From: Pedobacter roseus
Lineage (GTDB): Bacteria; Bacteroidota; Bacteroidia; Sphingobacteriales; Sphingobacteriaceae
NCBI RefSeq assembly: GCF_014395225.1
Contig: NZ_CP060723.1
Location: forward strand, 6,138,001 to 6,202,000
Length of the DNA stretch: 64,000 nucleotides
Direction: 5' to 3'
A program made the translations under genes and the position numbers. Position 1 is the stretch's first letter. Each line of letters starts with the position of its first letter. Positions 1-9,274 of this stretch are shown piece by piece. The notes beneath the pieces are model-generated. The model saw only the letters and a list, made by a program, of their open reading frames with translations, did no database searches and was not told the DNA's origin.

Positions 1-308
1 AGAAATGTAAAAGTGACAATTAATAGCTTGTTACCAGATTTACAAATGCTAAAATAAGCAGACTCAGGGTCTTATAATGACTACATGCCCGTTCAAAATA
101 TCAATTAATCGGGGCTTAAAAATAATGATGCCCGGTAAAACTCCGCGCAACCGTTTGATTAGTGGTATAATTAAGATGGGTTATAAATTCATTTGCTACA
201 CTAACCGCAGCCATAATCTGCTCCGGTTTAGGTTGGTGAATAAGATTAATTTAAACATTATATTATAATAAAACCGGATATTTGCCCGCTTTAAATATTC
301 TACTATAA
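1..308. other. Non-coding start of window
   Basis: AT-rich stretch ahead of the SulP gene. A 63-codon open frame at 77-268 is low-complexity, starts without a convincing ribosome site and resembles no family I know, so it is not called. I see no RNA gene or clear promoter. An ATATTTG at about 274-280 is only a partial match to the Bacteroidota -7 element. Confidence 0.4.
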
Positions 309-1844
309 ATGAAACCCTATCTGCAGCTTTTCGATTTTTCGAAGAAAATTAACTATAAAACTGAAATTCTGGCAGGTCTAACGGTGGCCATGACGATGAT
401 TCCCGAATCACTTTCTTTTGCCATTTTAGCTGGTTTTCCGCCCTTAACAGGCTTATACGCCGCTTTTATTATGGGTTTGGTTACCGCTTTACTGGGTGGC
501 AGACCAGGTTTGGTTTCTGGTGGGGCAGGGGCAACCGTAATTGTGCTTATTGCCTTGATGAAAACGCAGGGTTTGGAATATGTTTTTGCGGCGGTGGCAT
601 TGGCAGGAGCAATCCAGATTTTGGTGGGGCTGTTTAAACTGGGCAAATTTGTAAGGCTTGTTCCGCAACCGGTGATGTTTGGTTTTGTGAACGGTTTGGC
701 TGTGATTATTTTCATGTCGCAGTTAGAACATTTTAAAACCCTCGTTAATGGCCGTGTGGAATGGCTGAGCGGTATTCCTTTATACATTATGCTGGCGCTG
801 GTTTTACTTACAGTAGCCATCGTTATTATTCTTCCTAAAATAACTAAAGCTGTTCCGTCTTCACTGGTAGCCATTATTGTGGTTTTTCTGGTGGTACTCT
901 GCTTTGGTATCGATACCAAACTGGTGCGGAATATTGCCTCTGTAGATGGTGGTTTCCCGCCCTTTCATATTCCCCGTGTGCCGTTAAACTTCGAAATGTT
1001 TAAAATCATTTTCCCTTATTCGCTCATTATGGCCGGGGTAGGCTTAACAGAAGGACTACTCACTTTAAACCTGGTTGATGAAATTACCGAAACCAAGGGT
1101 AACCGGAACCGGGAGAGTATTGCGCAGGGAATTGCCAATATGTTAAACGGTTTTTTTACCGGTATGGGCGGTTGTCCGATGATTGCGCAAACGCTGGTAA
1201 ACCTTTCGGCAGGAGCGAGGGCCAGGCTCTCAGGAATTATAGCTGCTTTAACCATATTGCTGATCATTTTAATCGGTGCGCCGGTGATTGATCGTGTACC
1301 GATGGCGGCATTGGTAGGGGTAATGATGATGGTAGCCATTGGCACCTTCGAATGGATGAGTTTTAGGGTAATCAATAAAATGCCTAAGCAGGATATTATT
1401 ATTGGCATTTTAGTGGCCGTAATTACCGTTTGGCTACACAACCTTGCGCTGGCCGTATTGATAGGCGTTATTATTTCGGCGCTTGTTTTTGCATGGCAAA
1501 GCTCTAAACGGATAAAGGCCAGTCAATACATTGATGCCGATGGCGTAAAACACTATGAAATATTTGGTCCGTTGTTTTTTGGCTCCGTGGCCAATTTTAA
1601 CGAACTCTTCGATGTAGCTAAAGATCCTGCAACGGTAACTGTCGATTTTAAAAATAGCAGGGTTTTCGATATGTCGGGTATTGATGCGTTAAACAAACTC
1701 ACCGAGCGATACCGGGCAGCCAACAAAAAACTATTGTTAAAGCACCTTAGCGACGATTGCAGGCACCTGCTTAAAAATGCAGACGAAATTATCCAGGTAA
1801 ATATTATCGAAGACCCGACTTACCGTGTAGCTACCGAAAGATAA
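309..1844 (+). CDS. SulP family inorganic anion transporter with STAS domain
   Basis: Inner-membrane anion permease of the SulP (SLC26-like) family; the usual substrates are sulfate or bicarbonate, and the exact one cannot be read from the sequence. The N-terminal ~400 of 511 residues are a run of hydrophobic helices opening with the family-typical stretch around residues 20-50 (LTVAMTMIPESLSFAILAGF). A cytoplasmic STAS domain occupies roughly residues 420-505, with the characteristic FDMSGIDAL loop. Length is normal for bacterial SulP proteins without a carbonic-anhydrase fusion. It stands alone, with no sulfur-assimilation genes beside it, so a bicarbonate or general anion role is equally possible. 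The ATG follows an AT-rich leader. Confidence 0.9.
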   Translation: MKPYLQLFDFSKKINYKTEILAGLTVAMTMIPESLSFAILAGFPPLTGLYAAFIMGLVTALLGGRPGLVSGGAGATVIVLIALMKTQGLEYVFAAVALAGAIQILVGLFKLGKFVRLVPQPVMFGFVNGLAVIIFMSQLEHFKTLVNGRVEWLSGIPLYIMLALVLLTVAIVIILPKITKAVPSSLVAIIVVFLVVLCFGIDTKLVRNIASVDGGFPPFHIPRVPLNFEMFKIIFPYSLIMAGVGLTEGLLTLNLVDEITETKGNRNRESIAQGIANMLNGFFTGMGGCPMIAQTLVNLSAGARARLSGIIAALTILLIILIGAPVIDRVPMAALVGVMMMVAIGTFEWMSFRVINKMPKQDIIIGILVAVITVWLHNLALAVLIGVIISALVFAWQSSKRIKASQYIDADGVKHYEIFGPLFFGSVANFNELFDVAKDPATVTVDFKNSRVFDMSGIDALNKLTERYRAANKKLLLKHLSDDCRHLLKNADEIIQVNIIEDPTYRVATER

Positions 1845-2203
1845 TTTAAATTGCTCATCATTCGCCTTCCTAACTTGTCCGCCGGGCACGCAATCATTTG
1901 TAATATTAATTCTATGTTAATCATAACGCACATGGCTATTGCCTGGTGTTATCTCATTGTGCTGAAAAACCCTGCTTAAAATGATTTTTGCTAAAACGTT
2001 TAACCAAATTTATTTTCCGCAGCAGAAAATCACTTAATTTATTGTAATTGGAGCAATAAAATATCACTATATGCTGTTTTATAGGATGTTAAAATTCCAA
2101 TGTATTTTATTAATATTTAATTTTTTTACCTGTCGGATTGACAATTATTTCGAATTATTGAATATTATTATCTGATTTAATGAAAATTTCATAAAAATGA
2201 CAA

Positions 2204-2239
2204 TTTGTTATTAAAACGATTTAGTATATATTATATTTG
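2204..2239 (+). promoter_or_regulatory. Probable housekeeping promoter of the 18-kb SusCD operon
   Basis: A TTTG at 2204-2207 and a TATATTTG at 2232-2239 match the Bacteroidota -33 (TTTG) and -7 (TAnnTTTG) elements. The spacing of 24 nt is a few bases longer than usual. Transcription would start near 2245, about 15 nt before the leader ORF and about 135 nt before the SusC start. It is the only full TAnnTTTG I noticed in this gap. Confidence 0.5.
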
Positions 2240-2261
2240 ATTTAACCAAATACTAATTTTT

Positions 2262-2339
2262 ATGAGAATCCCTTACTATTACTCCAGAAGTACCTGTCTC
2301 CCTTATCGAGGACCTATCTTGCCGTTTCCAAAAAAATAA
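2262..2339 (+). CDS. Putative 25-codon leader peptide upstream of SusC
   Basis: A short ATG-initiated frame of 25 codons lies between the probable promoter and the SusC start, stopping 42 nt before it. The peptide is rich in Tyr, Pro and Arg (it begins MRIPYYYSRS and ends with two Lys) and has no signal sequence. Its position fits a cis-acting leader peptide that senses translation. There is no recognisable family and no clear attenuator hairpin after it, so this is positional inference only. Confidence 0.3.
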   Translation: MRIPYYYSRSTCLPYRGPILPFPKK

Positions 2340-2381
2340 ATTTTAAGAATCATTTTTTTACCAATTAAAGATCCATTAACT

Positions 2382-5300
2382 ATGCGATACTTATGGGCGT
2401 GCCTTGCTTTTTTTGCCGCGTTTACATTAAACGTTTTACCGACTTTTGCAGCGGGCAATAAAATTCATAAAGACCTAACAATTAATTATTTACTCTTTCA
2501 GGATACGACCAAAATTAAATTCGTAACCCCAAAAGATTCCCTGCGGAAAGACAGTTTGGAGCAGCTCAAGCGAAGAACAGTTTATAACAAGCTTTCGGGA
2601 GGCGTACAGAAAGATACTAAAGAGCTATCTCTTTTCCCGGCCATTTCATTACAGCAGAACTTAAAGGGCAATTTTGCCGGCCTGTATGTTCAGGAGCCAT
2701 CAGGCGAGCCCGGAACCATACAGAATATGTTTTTAAGGGGAGCGCCAATGCCGCTGCTTTCTAAAAAAGATGTATATGCCTCTCAGCCACTGGTGGTGCT
2801 TGATGGCGTTCCCTTAATTGGTGAACATCCCTTTGCTTTTGATATCCAGCAATATGATTTCAACAGGATCGGTCCGGCAACCAATTTATTAACCACTATC
2901 GATATCAATAACATTGCTTCGGTAGAGGTATTAAGCGATCTTGCTGCTACTGCAGTTTATGGTCCGAGGGGTGTTAACGGGGTAATTGTAATCAAAACAA
3001 AAGCTCCGGACGGTGTTTCGCGGGGCATCAGTTTCAATTCATATATCGGAATGGTACAAAAACCTATGGTAAATACTATTAACGGTAAATATGAAAACGA
3101 ATTCAGGCAGCGTTTTTACGATATCTATACCACCAATGGCAGGTATTCTGACGATGAAGCCTATCCGGTATATTTAAGTGATTCACTTAATAATGTATAT
3201 AGCGGTAAATCCAACTGGACAGATTTATATTATAAAAATGCATTGGTTTATGGCATCAACTTAGGTTTAACCGGTGGTTCTGACCGCGCAAACTTCAGGT
3301 TTTCGCTGGGTAATACCAAAAGCAGTGGTGTGGCAGATGATACCGGTTTAGACCGCTACAGTGCCATGTTCAATATTAATATGAAACCTGTTAAATGGTT
3401 GTTGTTTTCGGCCATGATTAACGGTAACCGTTTAAACCGCGACAGGAACAGGACTTTGCGCGACAGGTTTGCACAGATTAATTATTTCCCTGATTTAAGT
3501 GCGCCATTGGCACCAAACAAGGATTATTATGCGAGTTACCTGAACAACTACAGTAAAGGTTTTGATGATAATAAAACCAACAGTATACAGGGTTTTGCCA
3601 AATTGGTGGCCACTTTGGGCAAATTTACCTTAAGCACTACCTTCAATGTAGATTACAACGAAGGTTACCGCGATATTTTTTATGCAAGAACGCTGTTGCA
3701 GGGAAATAGTTATGCCTCTAACTATTATGGCTTTAACCAAAGGTTAATGATGGATAACAAGGCTACTTACGACCTGAAGCTGAAAGATGTTCACGATTTC
3801 CATTTCGAACTCGGTCAATCGATGATCTGGGACATTTATAAGTACAACTATGCTTATGCTTATAAAGGCGCCAACGATTACATCAAGATTAACCTGTTAG
3901 ATTCTAAACCCAAACTTGATAACGGTGATGATAACCCAAACTACCTGGTGCCAACCGCTTTCCCAAGGGAGTTAACTTACCGTTTTTTGGATAAAACAGC
4001 CGATAACCTGTTATCATTTTATGGTAAGGTAAATTACGACTACAATGACAAATACTTTTTATCTGCAATATTAAGGGCAGATGGTTCATCAAATGCACAA
4101 CCAACCAAACGCTGGTTTTATTCGCCAACGGTTTCGGCTGCATGGAACCTGAAAAATGAACTGCTTAAAAACGAAAAATTTATTGATGATTTAGTATTAC
4201 GTGCCAGTGCAGGTAGGATGGGAAGGGCTTTCACCTTTGATAATTATGCACAGGGACCGCAATATACCGCATCAGTAGGATATACCGGCAACTTAACTGT
4301 ACCGGGTTATAATGCAATTGGCGTATTAACCAGGCCATATTCTTTCGGTTGGGTAGGTTATGGCGTGCCGTGGTCGTATTCTGATCAGTTAAATATCGGC
4401 GCAGATGTAGCCATGCTTAAAAACCGTTTACATGTAGCGGTTGATTTTTATATCAAAGCGGAGAAAAACCAATTATTGGGCATTCCATCGTATGCGGAGT
4501 ATGGTTATAAACAATCGATAGAAAGTGGCCTGAACATGACCAATACCGGGATAGATTTAACCGTTAGCGCACAGGTAATTGCTAAAAGTAAATTCTCATG
4601 GAATTCTTCATTAAACCTGAACCACAACAGCAATAAATTAACCGCCCTGCCAAGGGGATTGAACGAAATCATCATCGGCAACCGCTTTTTAAAAGTTGGT
4701 GAGCCGGTAGATCAATATTGGCTATTGGAAAATGAAGGTATTTATACTGCAAACAGCCAGGTGCCTGTGGTTAACGGACAGCCGTTAAAATACAATGGTA
4801 CGCCATTAAAAGCAGGCGATCCGAAATGGAAGGATCAAAATGGCGATAACATTATCGACGAGAGGGATAAGGTATTAAAGGCACATTCTCTACCGGTTTT
4901 AGCGGGAGGCTTTGATAATGCTTTCAGGTATGGCAGCTGGACATTGAATACCAACCTGTATTTCAATCTAGGCAGAAAAATCATCAACGAAGAAATGGCT
5001 GCACGTTTCGATTTCGTAAACCACGAAGGCAATACAGATGTATCATCGGTGAAAGAAATCACTTTCTGGGAAAAAAGAGGCGATTATAGCAAATATCCGC
5101 TATACAGTCCGTGGAGTACCGTAATTCCTTACCGTACCGATCAGGACCTGTTTTTAGAAAATGGTTCATTCTTAAAATTAAGATCGGTTTCTCTAGGTTA
5201 TGATTTCGGTAGCTTTTTTAAGCGAAAAAATATCAAGATCAACAAAATCTTTGTGTACGGCTCAGTAAACAATGTGTTTGTGATTACCAAATACACCGGT

Positions 5301-5396
5301 CAGGATCCTGAACTGGTAGGTTACGATGGCATTGATACAGGTTATGGTCAACCGATCCCAAGAACCTACACTTTGGGTGTTAAAATGGAATTATAA
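2382..5396 (+). CDS. SusC/RagA-type TonB-dependent outer-membrane transporter (lacks the N-terminal regulatory domain)
   Basis: TonB-dependent beta-barrel that would import an oligomer captured by the SusD lipoprotein encoded next. A signal peptide ends near residue 23 (LPTFAAG). A plug domain spans about residues 85-210, with the family phrases PLVVLDGVPL, INNIASVEVLSD and AVYGPRGVNGVI. The remaining ~790 residues are a barrel ending in a typical PRTYTLGVKMEL C-terminus. Most SusC proteins of 1000 residues carry a carboxypeptidase-D-like regulatory domain (VSGxVxD motif) before the plug; this one has only a ~60-residue Lys-rich linker there. It is the first gene of the long operon, with SusD starting 31 nt later. 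Confidence 0.9.
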   Translation: MRYLWACLAFFAAFTLNVLPTFAAGNKIHKDLTINYLLFQDTTKIKFVTPKDSLRKDSLEQLKRRTVYNKLSGGVQKDTKELSLFPAISLQQNLKGNFAGLYVQEPSGEPGTIQNMFLRGAPMPLLSKKDVYASQPLVVLDGVPLIGEHPFAFDIQQYDFNRIGPATNLLTTIDINNIASVEVLSDLAATAVYGPRGVNGVIVIKTKAPDGVSRGISFNSYIGMVQKPMVNTINGKYENEFRQRFYDIYTTNGRYSDDEAYPVYLSDSLNNVYSGKSNWTDLYYKNALVYGINLGLTGGSDRANFRFSLGNTKSSGVADDTGLDRYSAMFNINMKPVKWLLFSAMINGNRLNRDRNRTLRDRFAQINYFPDLSAPLAPNKDYYASYLNNYSKGFDDNKTNSIQGFAKLVATLGKFTLSTTFNVDYNEGYRDIFYARTLLQGNSYASNYYGFNQRLMMDNKATYDLKLKDVHDFHFELGQSMIWDIYKYNYAYAYKGANDYIKINLLDSKPKLDNGDDNPNYLVPTAFPRELTYRFLDKTADNLLSFYGKVNYDYNDKYFLSAILRADGSSNAQPTKRWFYSPTVSAAWNLKNELLKNEKFIDDLVLRASAGRMGRAFTFDNYAQGPQYTASVGYTGNLTVPGYNAIGVLTRPYSFGWVGYGVPWSYSDQLNIGADVAMLKNRLHVAVDFYIKAEKNQLLGIPSYAEYGYKQSIESGLNMTNTGIDLTVSAQVIAKSKFSWNSSLNLNHNSNKLTALPRGLNEIIIGNRFLKVGEPVDQYWLLENEGIYTANSQVPVVNGQPLKYNGTPLKAGDPKWKDQNGDNIIDERDKVLKAHSLPVLAGGFDNAFRYGSWTLNTNLYFNLGRKIINEEMAARFDFVNHEGNTDVSSVKEITFWEKRGDYSKYPLYSPWSTVIPYRTDQDLFLENGSFLKLRSVSLGYDFGSFFKRKNIKINKIFVYGSVNNVFVITKYTGQDPELVGYDGIDTGYGQPIPRTYTLGVKMEL

Positions 5397-5427
5397 TATG
5401 GAAAGAAATACGAACAAAACATCGATA

Positions 5428-6951
5428 ATGATGAAGAAGATATTATACTCATTTCTATTTGCTGTAATTGCTTTATCGGGCTGTAATAAGGCATTAGATA
5501 CAGATTCTACCCGTGTGGTGGGCGAAAAAAATATGTGGAACACTGTTGAGGATGCACGTGCCGGGATTATGGGGGTTTATGCCCTTACCCGTTCGGCGCT
5601 GTCTGATAACAACGGCCACTGGATTTACGGCGATGTAAGAACGGGCGAATTTACCAGTCCGAAAAGACAGGATTTAAAAGCCATCATCAGCAACAATTTA
5701 AATGCATCCTACCCTGTGGTTGAGTCGCTTTCTGATTGGACCAGGTTTTATGCCATTGTAAACGGTGCCAATGTTTTTCTGGAGAATGTTGCCCACGTTA
5801 AAGCAACTGATAAACGTTACTCGGATAACAACATGACCGTGGATATGGCGCAGGCCAGGTTTTTAAGGGCTTTTGCTTATTTCTACATGGTGCGTATCTG
5901 GGGTGATGTGCCTTTTATTATCTCTTCTAACGAGGGGGTATTTGAAAATAAACCGAGGGAAAGCCAGTCCAAGATTTTAGCCTGGGTACAATCAGAAATT
6001 TTAAGGGCAGCGGCCGACCTTCCCTACATTTACAGCGGAGGCGATATACAACAGCCAAGCAATTATTATAATGAGGACAGGACCCGTTGGGGAGGTGCTT
6101 TGGCCACTAAAGTTACCGCTTATGCCGTTTTAGCCCACGTTGCCGCCTGGACAGCCGATTACGCTAACGTGGCGAAATATGCAAAATTTGTAGAAGATAA
6201 TTATGGCAGAACCGGTGGTGGTTATACATCGGTAACCGATTTAAGTAATTCGAATGGTTTTTTCTACAACAAGAACTATAGGCAGATGTTTGGCTTTAAC
6301 TCTGATTACGGCCACATCGATGGTTCATCAACCGGGCACATTGAAGAGTTGACTTTAGCAGAGCCGATCACCACAAAAGCCATTCCCGATATCTACCTGC
6401 CAAAAGATTCGATCCTGAAATATTTTAATATGCCTAAGGACGAAAGGTTTGCTGTTGATACATTGGGTCAATCTAAATTCGACAGGTATTTCACCAATTT
6501 AAATGGCAAATATCCAATCTTCAGTAAAATCAAAGTAATACAAGGTGGTGGTAACGATCCTAACTTCAGGTATTTTACGAGTGCATTGATTTTTACCCGT
6601 TTAGAGGATATTGTATTGCTGAGGGCAGAAGCATTATCGGTGCTTGGCGATCAGGCCGGAGCCTTAAATGAGCTTAACAATGTAATTACCAAAAGGGTTA
6701 CAGCCGATACACCTTCTCCTTATGATACAACAGATAATCTTGATGTGTTGAAGGTAATCTTTGAAGAGCGTCACCGTGAATTGATGGGTGAGGGGCAAAG
6801 GTGGTACGATATGATCCGCTACAACAAAATAAGACAGAACGATGCCAAATTTATGAACCTGATCAATTCGGGGGAATTTACTGGCCAATATCGCGCAAGC
6901 TCTTATTGCAGAACAATTTACTTACACAGAACCCTTACTGGCAATAAATAA
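5428..6951 (+). CDS. SusD/RagB-type lipoprotein with a frameshifted C-terminus
   Basis: Surface glycan-binding lid of the SusC just upstream. The lipoprotein signal MMKKILYSF...ALSGC puts the acylated Cys at residue 19, which favours a start at 5428. In-frame ATGs at 5326 and 5398 lie within or just after the SusC gene and would bury the signal. SusD features include ARFLRAFAYFYMVRIWGDVPF and, near the end, FEERHRELMGEGQRWYDMIRY. After INSG the frame departs from the family ending. In the +1 frame the DNA encodes GGIYWPISRKLLLQ then NNLLTQNPYWQ, the canonical SusD C-terminus, stopping at 6947. One G appears to be missing from the G run at 6870-6874. Only the last ~25 residues change, so function may survive. 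Confidence 0.88.
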   Translation: MMKKILYSFLFAVIALSGCNKALDTDSTRVVGEKNMWNTVEDARAGIMGVYALTRSALSDNNGHWIYGDVRTGEFTSPKRQDLKAIISNNLNASYPVVESLSDWTRFYAIVNGANVFLENVAHVKATDKRYSDNNMTVDMAQARFLRAFAYFYMVRIWGDVPFIISSNEGVFENKPRESQSKILAWVQSEILRAAADLPYIYSGGDIQQPSNYYNEDRTRWGGALATKVTAYAVLAHVAAWTADYANVAKYAKFVEDNYGRTGGGYTSVTDLSNSNGFFYNKNYRQMFGFNSDYGHIDGSSTGHIEELTLAEPITTKAIPDIYLPKDSILKYFNMPKDERFAVDTLGQSKFDRYFTNLNGKYPIFSKIKVIQGGGNDPNFRYFTSALIFTRLEDIVLLRAEALSVLGDQAGALNELNNVITKRVTADTPSPYDTTDNLDVLKVIFEERHRELMGEGQRWYDMIRYNKIRQNDAKFMNLINSGEFTGQYRASSYCRTIYLHRTLTGNK

Positions 6952-7018
6952 CAGATGTGAAACCAATGTGGATCTTTTAGCTCCATAATGGCTTCATCAC
7001 CATTAAAATAATAAACAG

Positions 7019-8128
7019 ATGAAAAATTTTGTAAAATATGTGGGAGCAGTAACCATGCTTTTATTGCTTGCCTTGGTGTATACGGCCTGTAAAAAAAACG
7101 GGGGCTATTACGATGCTGCTGATGAGGCAGCGCCTTTTGCAGGCAACACCTACGAATATTTAAAAAGTAAACCGGGCGTATACGATTCGCTTTTGGTGGC
7201 GATTGACCGGATGGGTTTAAAGAAAACACTTACAGATAGTAATGTAACCCTGTTTGCGGTAACCAATCCAAGCTTTCAGCTGGCTTTAAGAAATTTAAAC
7301 AGTTTAAGGAAACAATCTGATAAAGATCCGTTGTTCCTTTCTAATATTGATGGCGTGCAGTTAGATACCATGGTTTCTTATTACATCATCAGGGGGGTAA
7401 AACCAACTGATTCTTTAAAGCTTCAGGATGGTTTAAACCTAACAAGTGTAAAAGTAGCCTATCCGATGCATGCAAAATCGACTAAAGGATCGGCATCGGG
7501 CGAGGTTGGTGCCGGCCCGGAGCTTATTGAGTTCAGTAACACCAAAAAAAGCAAATTTATCAGAAACTGGGCTACCAGTACCACGGCTTCTAACAACATC
7601 AAAACCAAAAACGGCATTGTACATGTCATCAGTCCCGATCATACTTTCGGTTTCGATGGCTTTGTAACCAGGTTAACTTTTGTACCACCTCCACCAAATT
7701 TAATGGTGACTGTGGGCGGCACTTTTTCTTCCAACCGCGAAAACGGTGGTGGACCAACCAGTGGCGAAAACTCTAAAAAAGTAATTGATGGGGATGACCA
7801 TACCAAGTTTCTATGCGATTTAAACGGCTTTTTAACCATGCAGTTTAAGCTTAAAACACCAGAAGTGTCGTCAGTTTATACCTTAATATCGGCAAATGAT
7901 GCGGTAGAACGTGATCCGAAAGCCTGGACATACGAGGGATCGCAGGATGGTGTTACCTGGACGGAGCTGCACCGGGTAAACAATTTCTTTTTTGAAGAAA
8001 GGTATCAGCAAAAAGTTTTCAGGTGTACCAACACGGTTGCCTACCAATATTACCGCATAAATATTACCGAGTTAAGGAGTGGCGGTACATTCCAGCTTGC
8101 AGAATGGACAATTAATAAATCGAAATAG
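7019..8128 (+). CDS. Fasciclin (FAS1) plus F5/8 type C domain lipoprotein
   Basis: Surface lipoprotein of the SusCD operon, presumably a binding or adhesion component. The lipobox ends at Cys24 (LVYTAC), followed by Lys-Lys. A FAS1 domain covers roughly residues 40-215, with the FAS1 phrases NVTLFAVTNPSF and NGIVHVISP. The C-terminal ~140 residues (MVTVGGTFS through FQLAEWTINK) form a discoidin-like F5/8C carbohydrate-binding fold. That module is closely similar to the C-terminus of the last gene of the operon, at 19572. The ligand is unknown. Confidence 0.82.
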   Translation: MKNFVKYVGAVTMLLLLALVYTACKKNGGYYDAADEAAPFAGNTYEYLKSKPGVYDSLLVAIDRMGLKKTLTDSNVTLFAVTNPSFQLALRNLNSLRKQSDKDPLFLSNIDGVQLDTMVSYYIIRGVKPTDSLKLQDGLNLTSVKVAYPMHAKSTKGSASGEVGAGPELIEFSNTKKSKFIRNWATSTTASNNIKTKNGIVHVISPDHTFGFDGFVTRLTFVPPPPNLMVTVGGTFSSNRENGGGPTSGENSKKVIDGDDHTKFLCDLNGFLTMQFKLKTPEVSSVYTLISANDAVERDPKAWTYEGSQDGVTWTELHRVNNFFFEERYQQKVFRCTNTVAYQYYRINITELRSGGTFQLAEWTINKSK

Positions 8129-8164
8129 GTGATGGAGTACGGAAAAAATAAATTAGAAAAACTT

Positions 8165-9253
8165 ATGAAATCAATCGTAAAAAAAGAACTTCTTTTTATG
8201 CTGTTTGTGCTGGTTTTGGCAAGCGGATGTAAAAAGCTGTACAATTTGCCGGATGAAAAAGATTACTTAAGTACCAATGTAAATTTTAGCAATAAAATCC
8301 TCGAACCGATTATTGGCAGGAATAACCTGATAGGTGGGTTTAACAGCGATAACTCAACTACACCGATTACTTTCGAAATCGTAAATGCGAGATATGGAGA
8401 TGGAAGGCCGGTGAGCGATATTTTCCAAAAAGCACAAACTTATGTTTGGACTGCTCCTTACACGGGCCTGGAAAAAAGCCTAGCAGAGATAGAAGCAAAA
8501 AGGAAAATCGAAGAACATCAACTGTTCGAAATCCGTTCTTCCGGACAGTTTATTTTATGGGGTTCGGCTACCAATCAGTTGATTACGCCAAGGCCTGCCG
8601 ATAGTACCAATTTTGCACAGGATACCCGTTTTTTTGATATCAAGGTTAAAAATACAGGTGGCGAAAGATTGATCAAAGATTTTCAGATCAGGCCATTCCG
8701 CGAGCGCCCTTATGAGCCCTCGAACGATTTTAACGCTTATACCGGTTTGCCTGCACCTGATCCAAAATTCCCGTTGGATAAAAGATTGAGGGACTATATC
8801 CGTCCTTATTTAAACAATATAATCGGCGCTACCTCTAATATTGGCCTGATAAGCAATGATGATAAAAAAGATGTAGTCGTTTACATCCGTCCTTTTACAG
8901 GTGGCAATGGCCATTCATTAAGGATAAAAGCATTAAATAAAGATTCGGTAGAAATTAACCCTGCTTTCTTTAACGAAACCAAATGGGATAAAATGATACA
9001 TGGTTTTAATCTACAAAAAACCGATAAATACGTGCAGTACGATGTGGCCTATCCAATTCCATTGGTAGAAATCCCTACCTCTTATGCATTGGGTGGTTCG
9101 AGGGCTAAAGCAGAATTAAGCTATTCAAGAGGCTCTTTCGGTGGCGGGCGTACGGTTGCAACCTTCGGTGTCGATTTCGCCATTTACAAAACAGGCGATT
9201 GGGAAATTGTATTTCATTTTAAAACAGATAATCCAAAGTTCGCCAGCGAATAG
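8165..9253 (+). CDS. DUF5007-type lipoprotein of the SusCD locus
   Basis: Predicted outer-membrane lipoprotein of about 362 residues. An upstream GTG frame exists from 8129, but the start at 8165 places a clean lipoprotein signal (MKSIVKKELLFMLFVLVLAS then GC-K-K, Cys22) at the N-terminus. The body has no enzyme motif. It looks beta-rich and ends with a sheet-like segment (FAIYKTGDWEIVFHFKT). I recognise it as the DUF5007 family found beside SusC/SusD and fasciclin genes in Sphingobacteriales; that assignment is from memory of the family. Its role is unknown, plausibly glycan binding. Confidence 0.7.
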   Translation: MKSIVKKELLFMLFVLVLASGCKKLYNLPDEKDYLSTNVNFSNKILEPIIGRNNLIGGFNSDNSTTPITFEIVNARYGDGRPVSDIFQKAQTYVWTAPYTGLEKSLAEIEAKRKIEEHQLFEIRSSGQFILWGSATNQLITPRPADSTNFAQDTRFFDIKVKNTGGERLIKDFQIRPFRERPYEPSNDFNAYTGLPAPDPKFPLDKRLRDYIRPYLNNIIGATSNIGLISNDDKKDVVVYIRPFTGGNGHSLRIKALNKDSVEINPAFFNETKWDKMIHGFNLQKTDKYVQYDVAYPIPLVEIPTSYALGGSRAKAELSYSRGSFGGGRTVATFGVDFAIYKTGDWEIVFHFKTDNPKFASE

Positions 9254-9274
9254 GCAATATTTAACGCTAATATT

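Larger units (their letters stand above)
1845..2381. other. Long leader/intergenic region before the first SusC operon
   Basis: A 537-bp non-coding region. It holds a good Bacteroidota-type promoter at 2204-2239, a short leader ORF at 2262-2339, and an ACGTTTAACCAAA motif at 1996-2008. That motif resembles one half of the palindrome found upstream of the GtaA-like gene at 20562-20577. No convincing terminator for the SulP gene was seen. Confidence 0.6.

Noticed and set aside
77..268. 63-codon open frame at the start of the window
   Set aside because: No recognisable family, poor start context and composition like the surrounding non-coding DNA.
353..919. 188-codon antisense frame inside the SulP gene
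   Set aside because: Shadow of the sense reading frame; no family resemblance and no start signal.
7439..7839. Several 65-70 codon frames within the fasciclin/F5-8C gene
   Set aside because: Shadows of the long lipoprotein frame, which has clear domain content.
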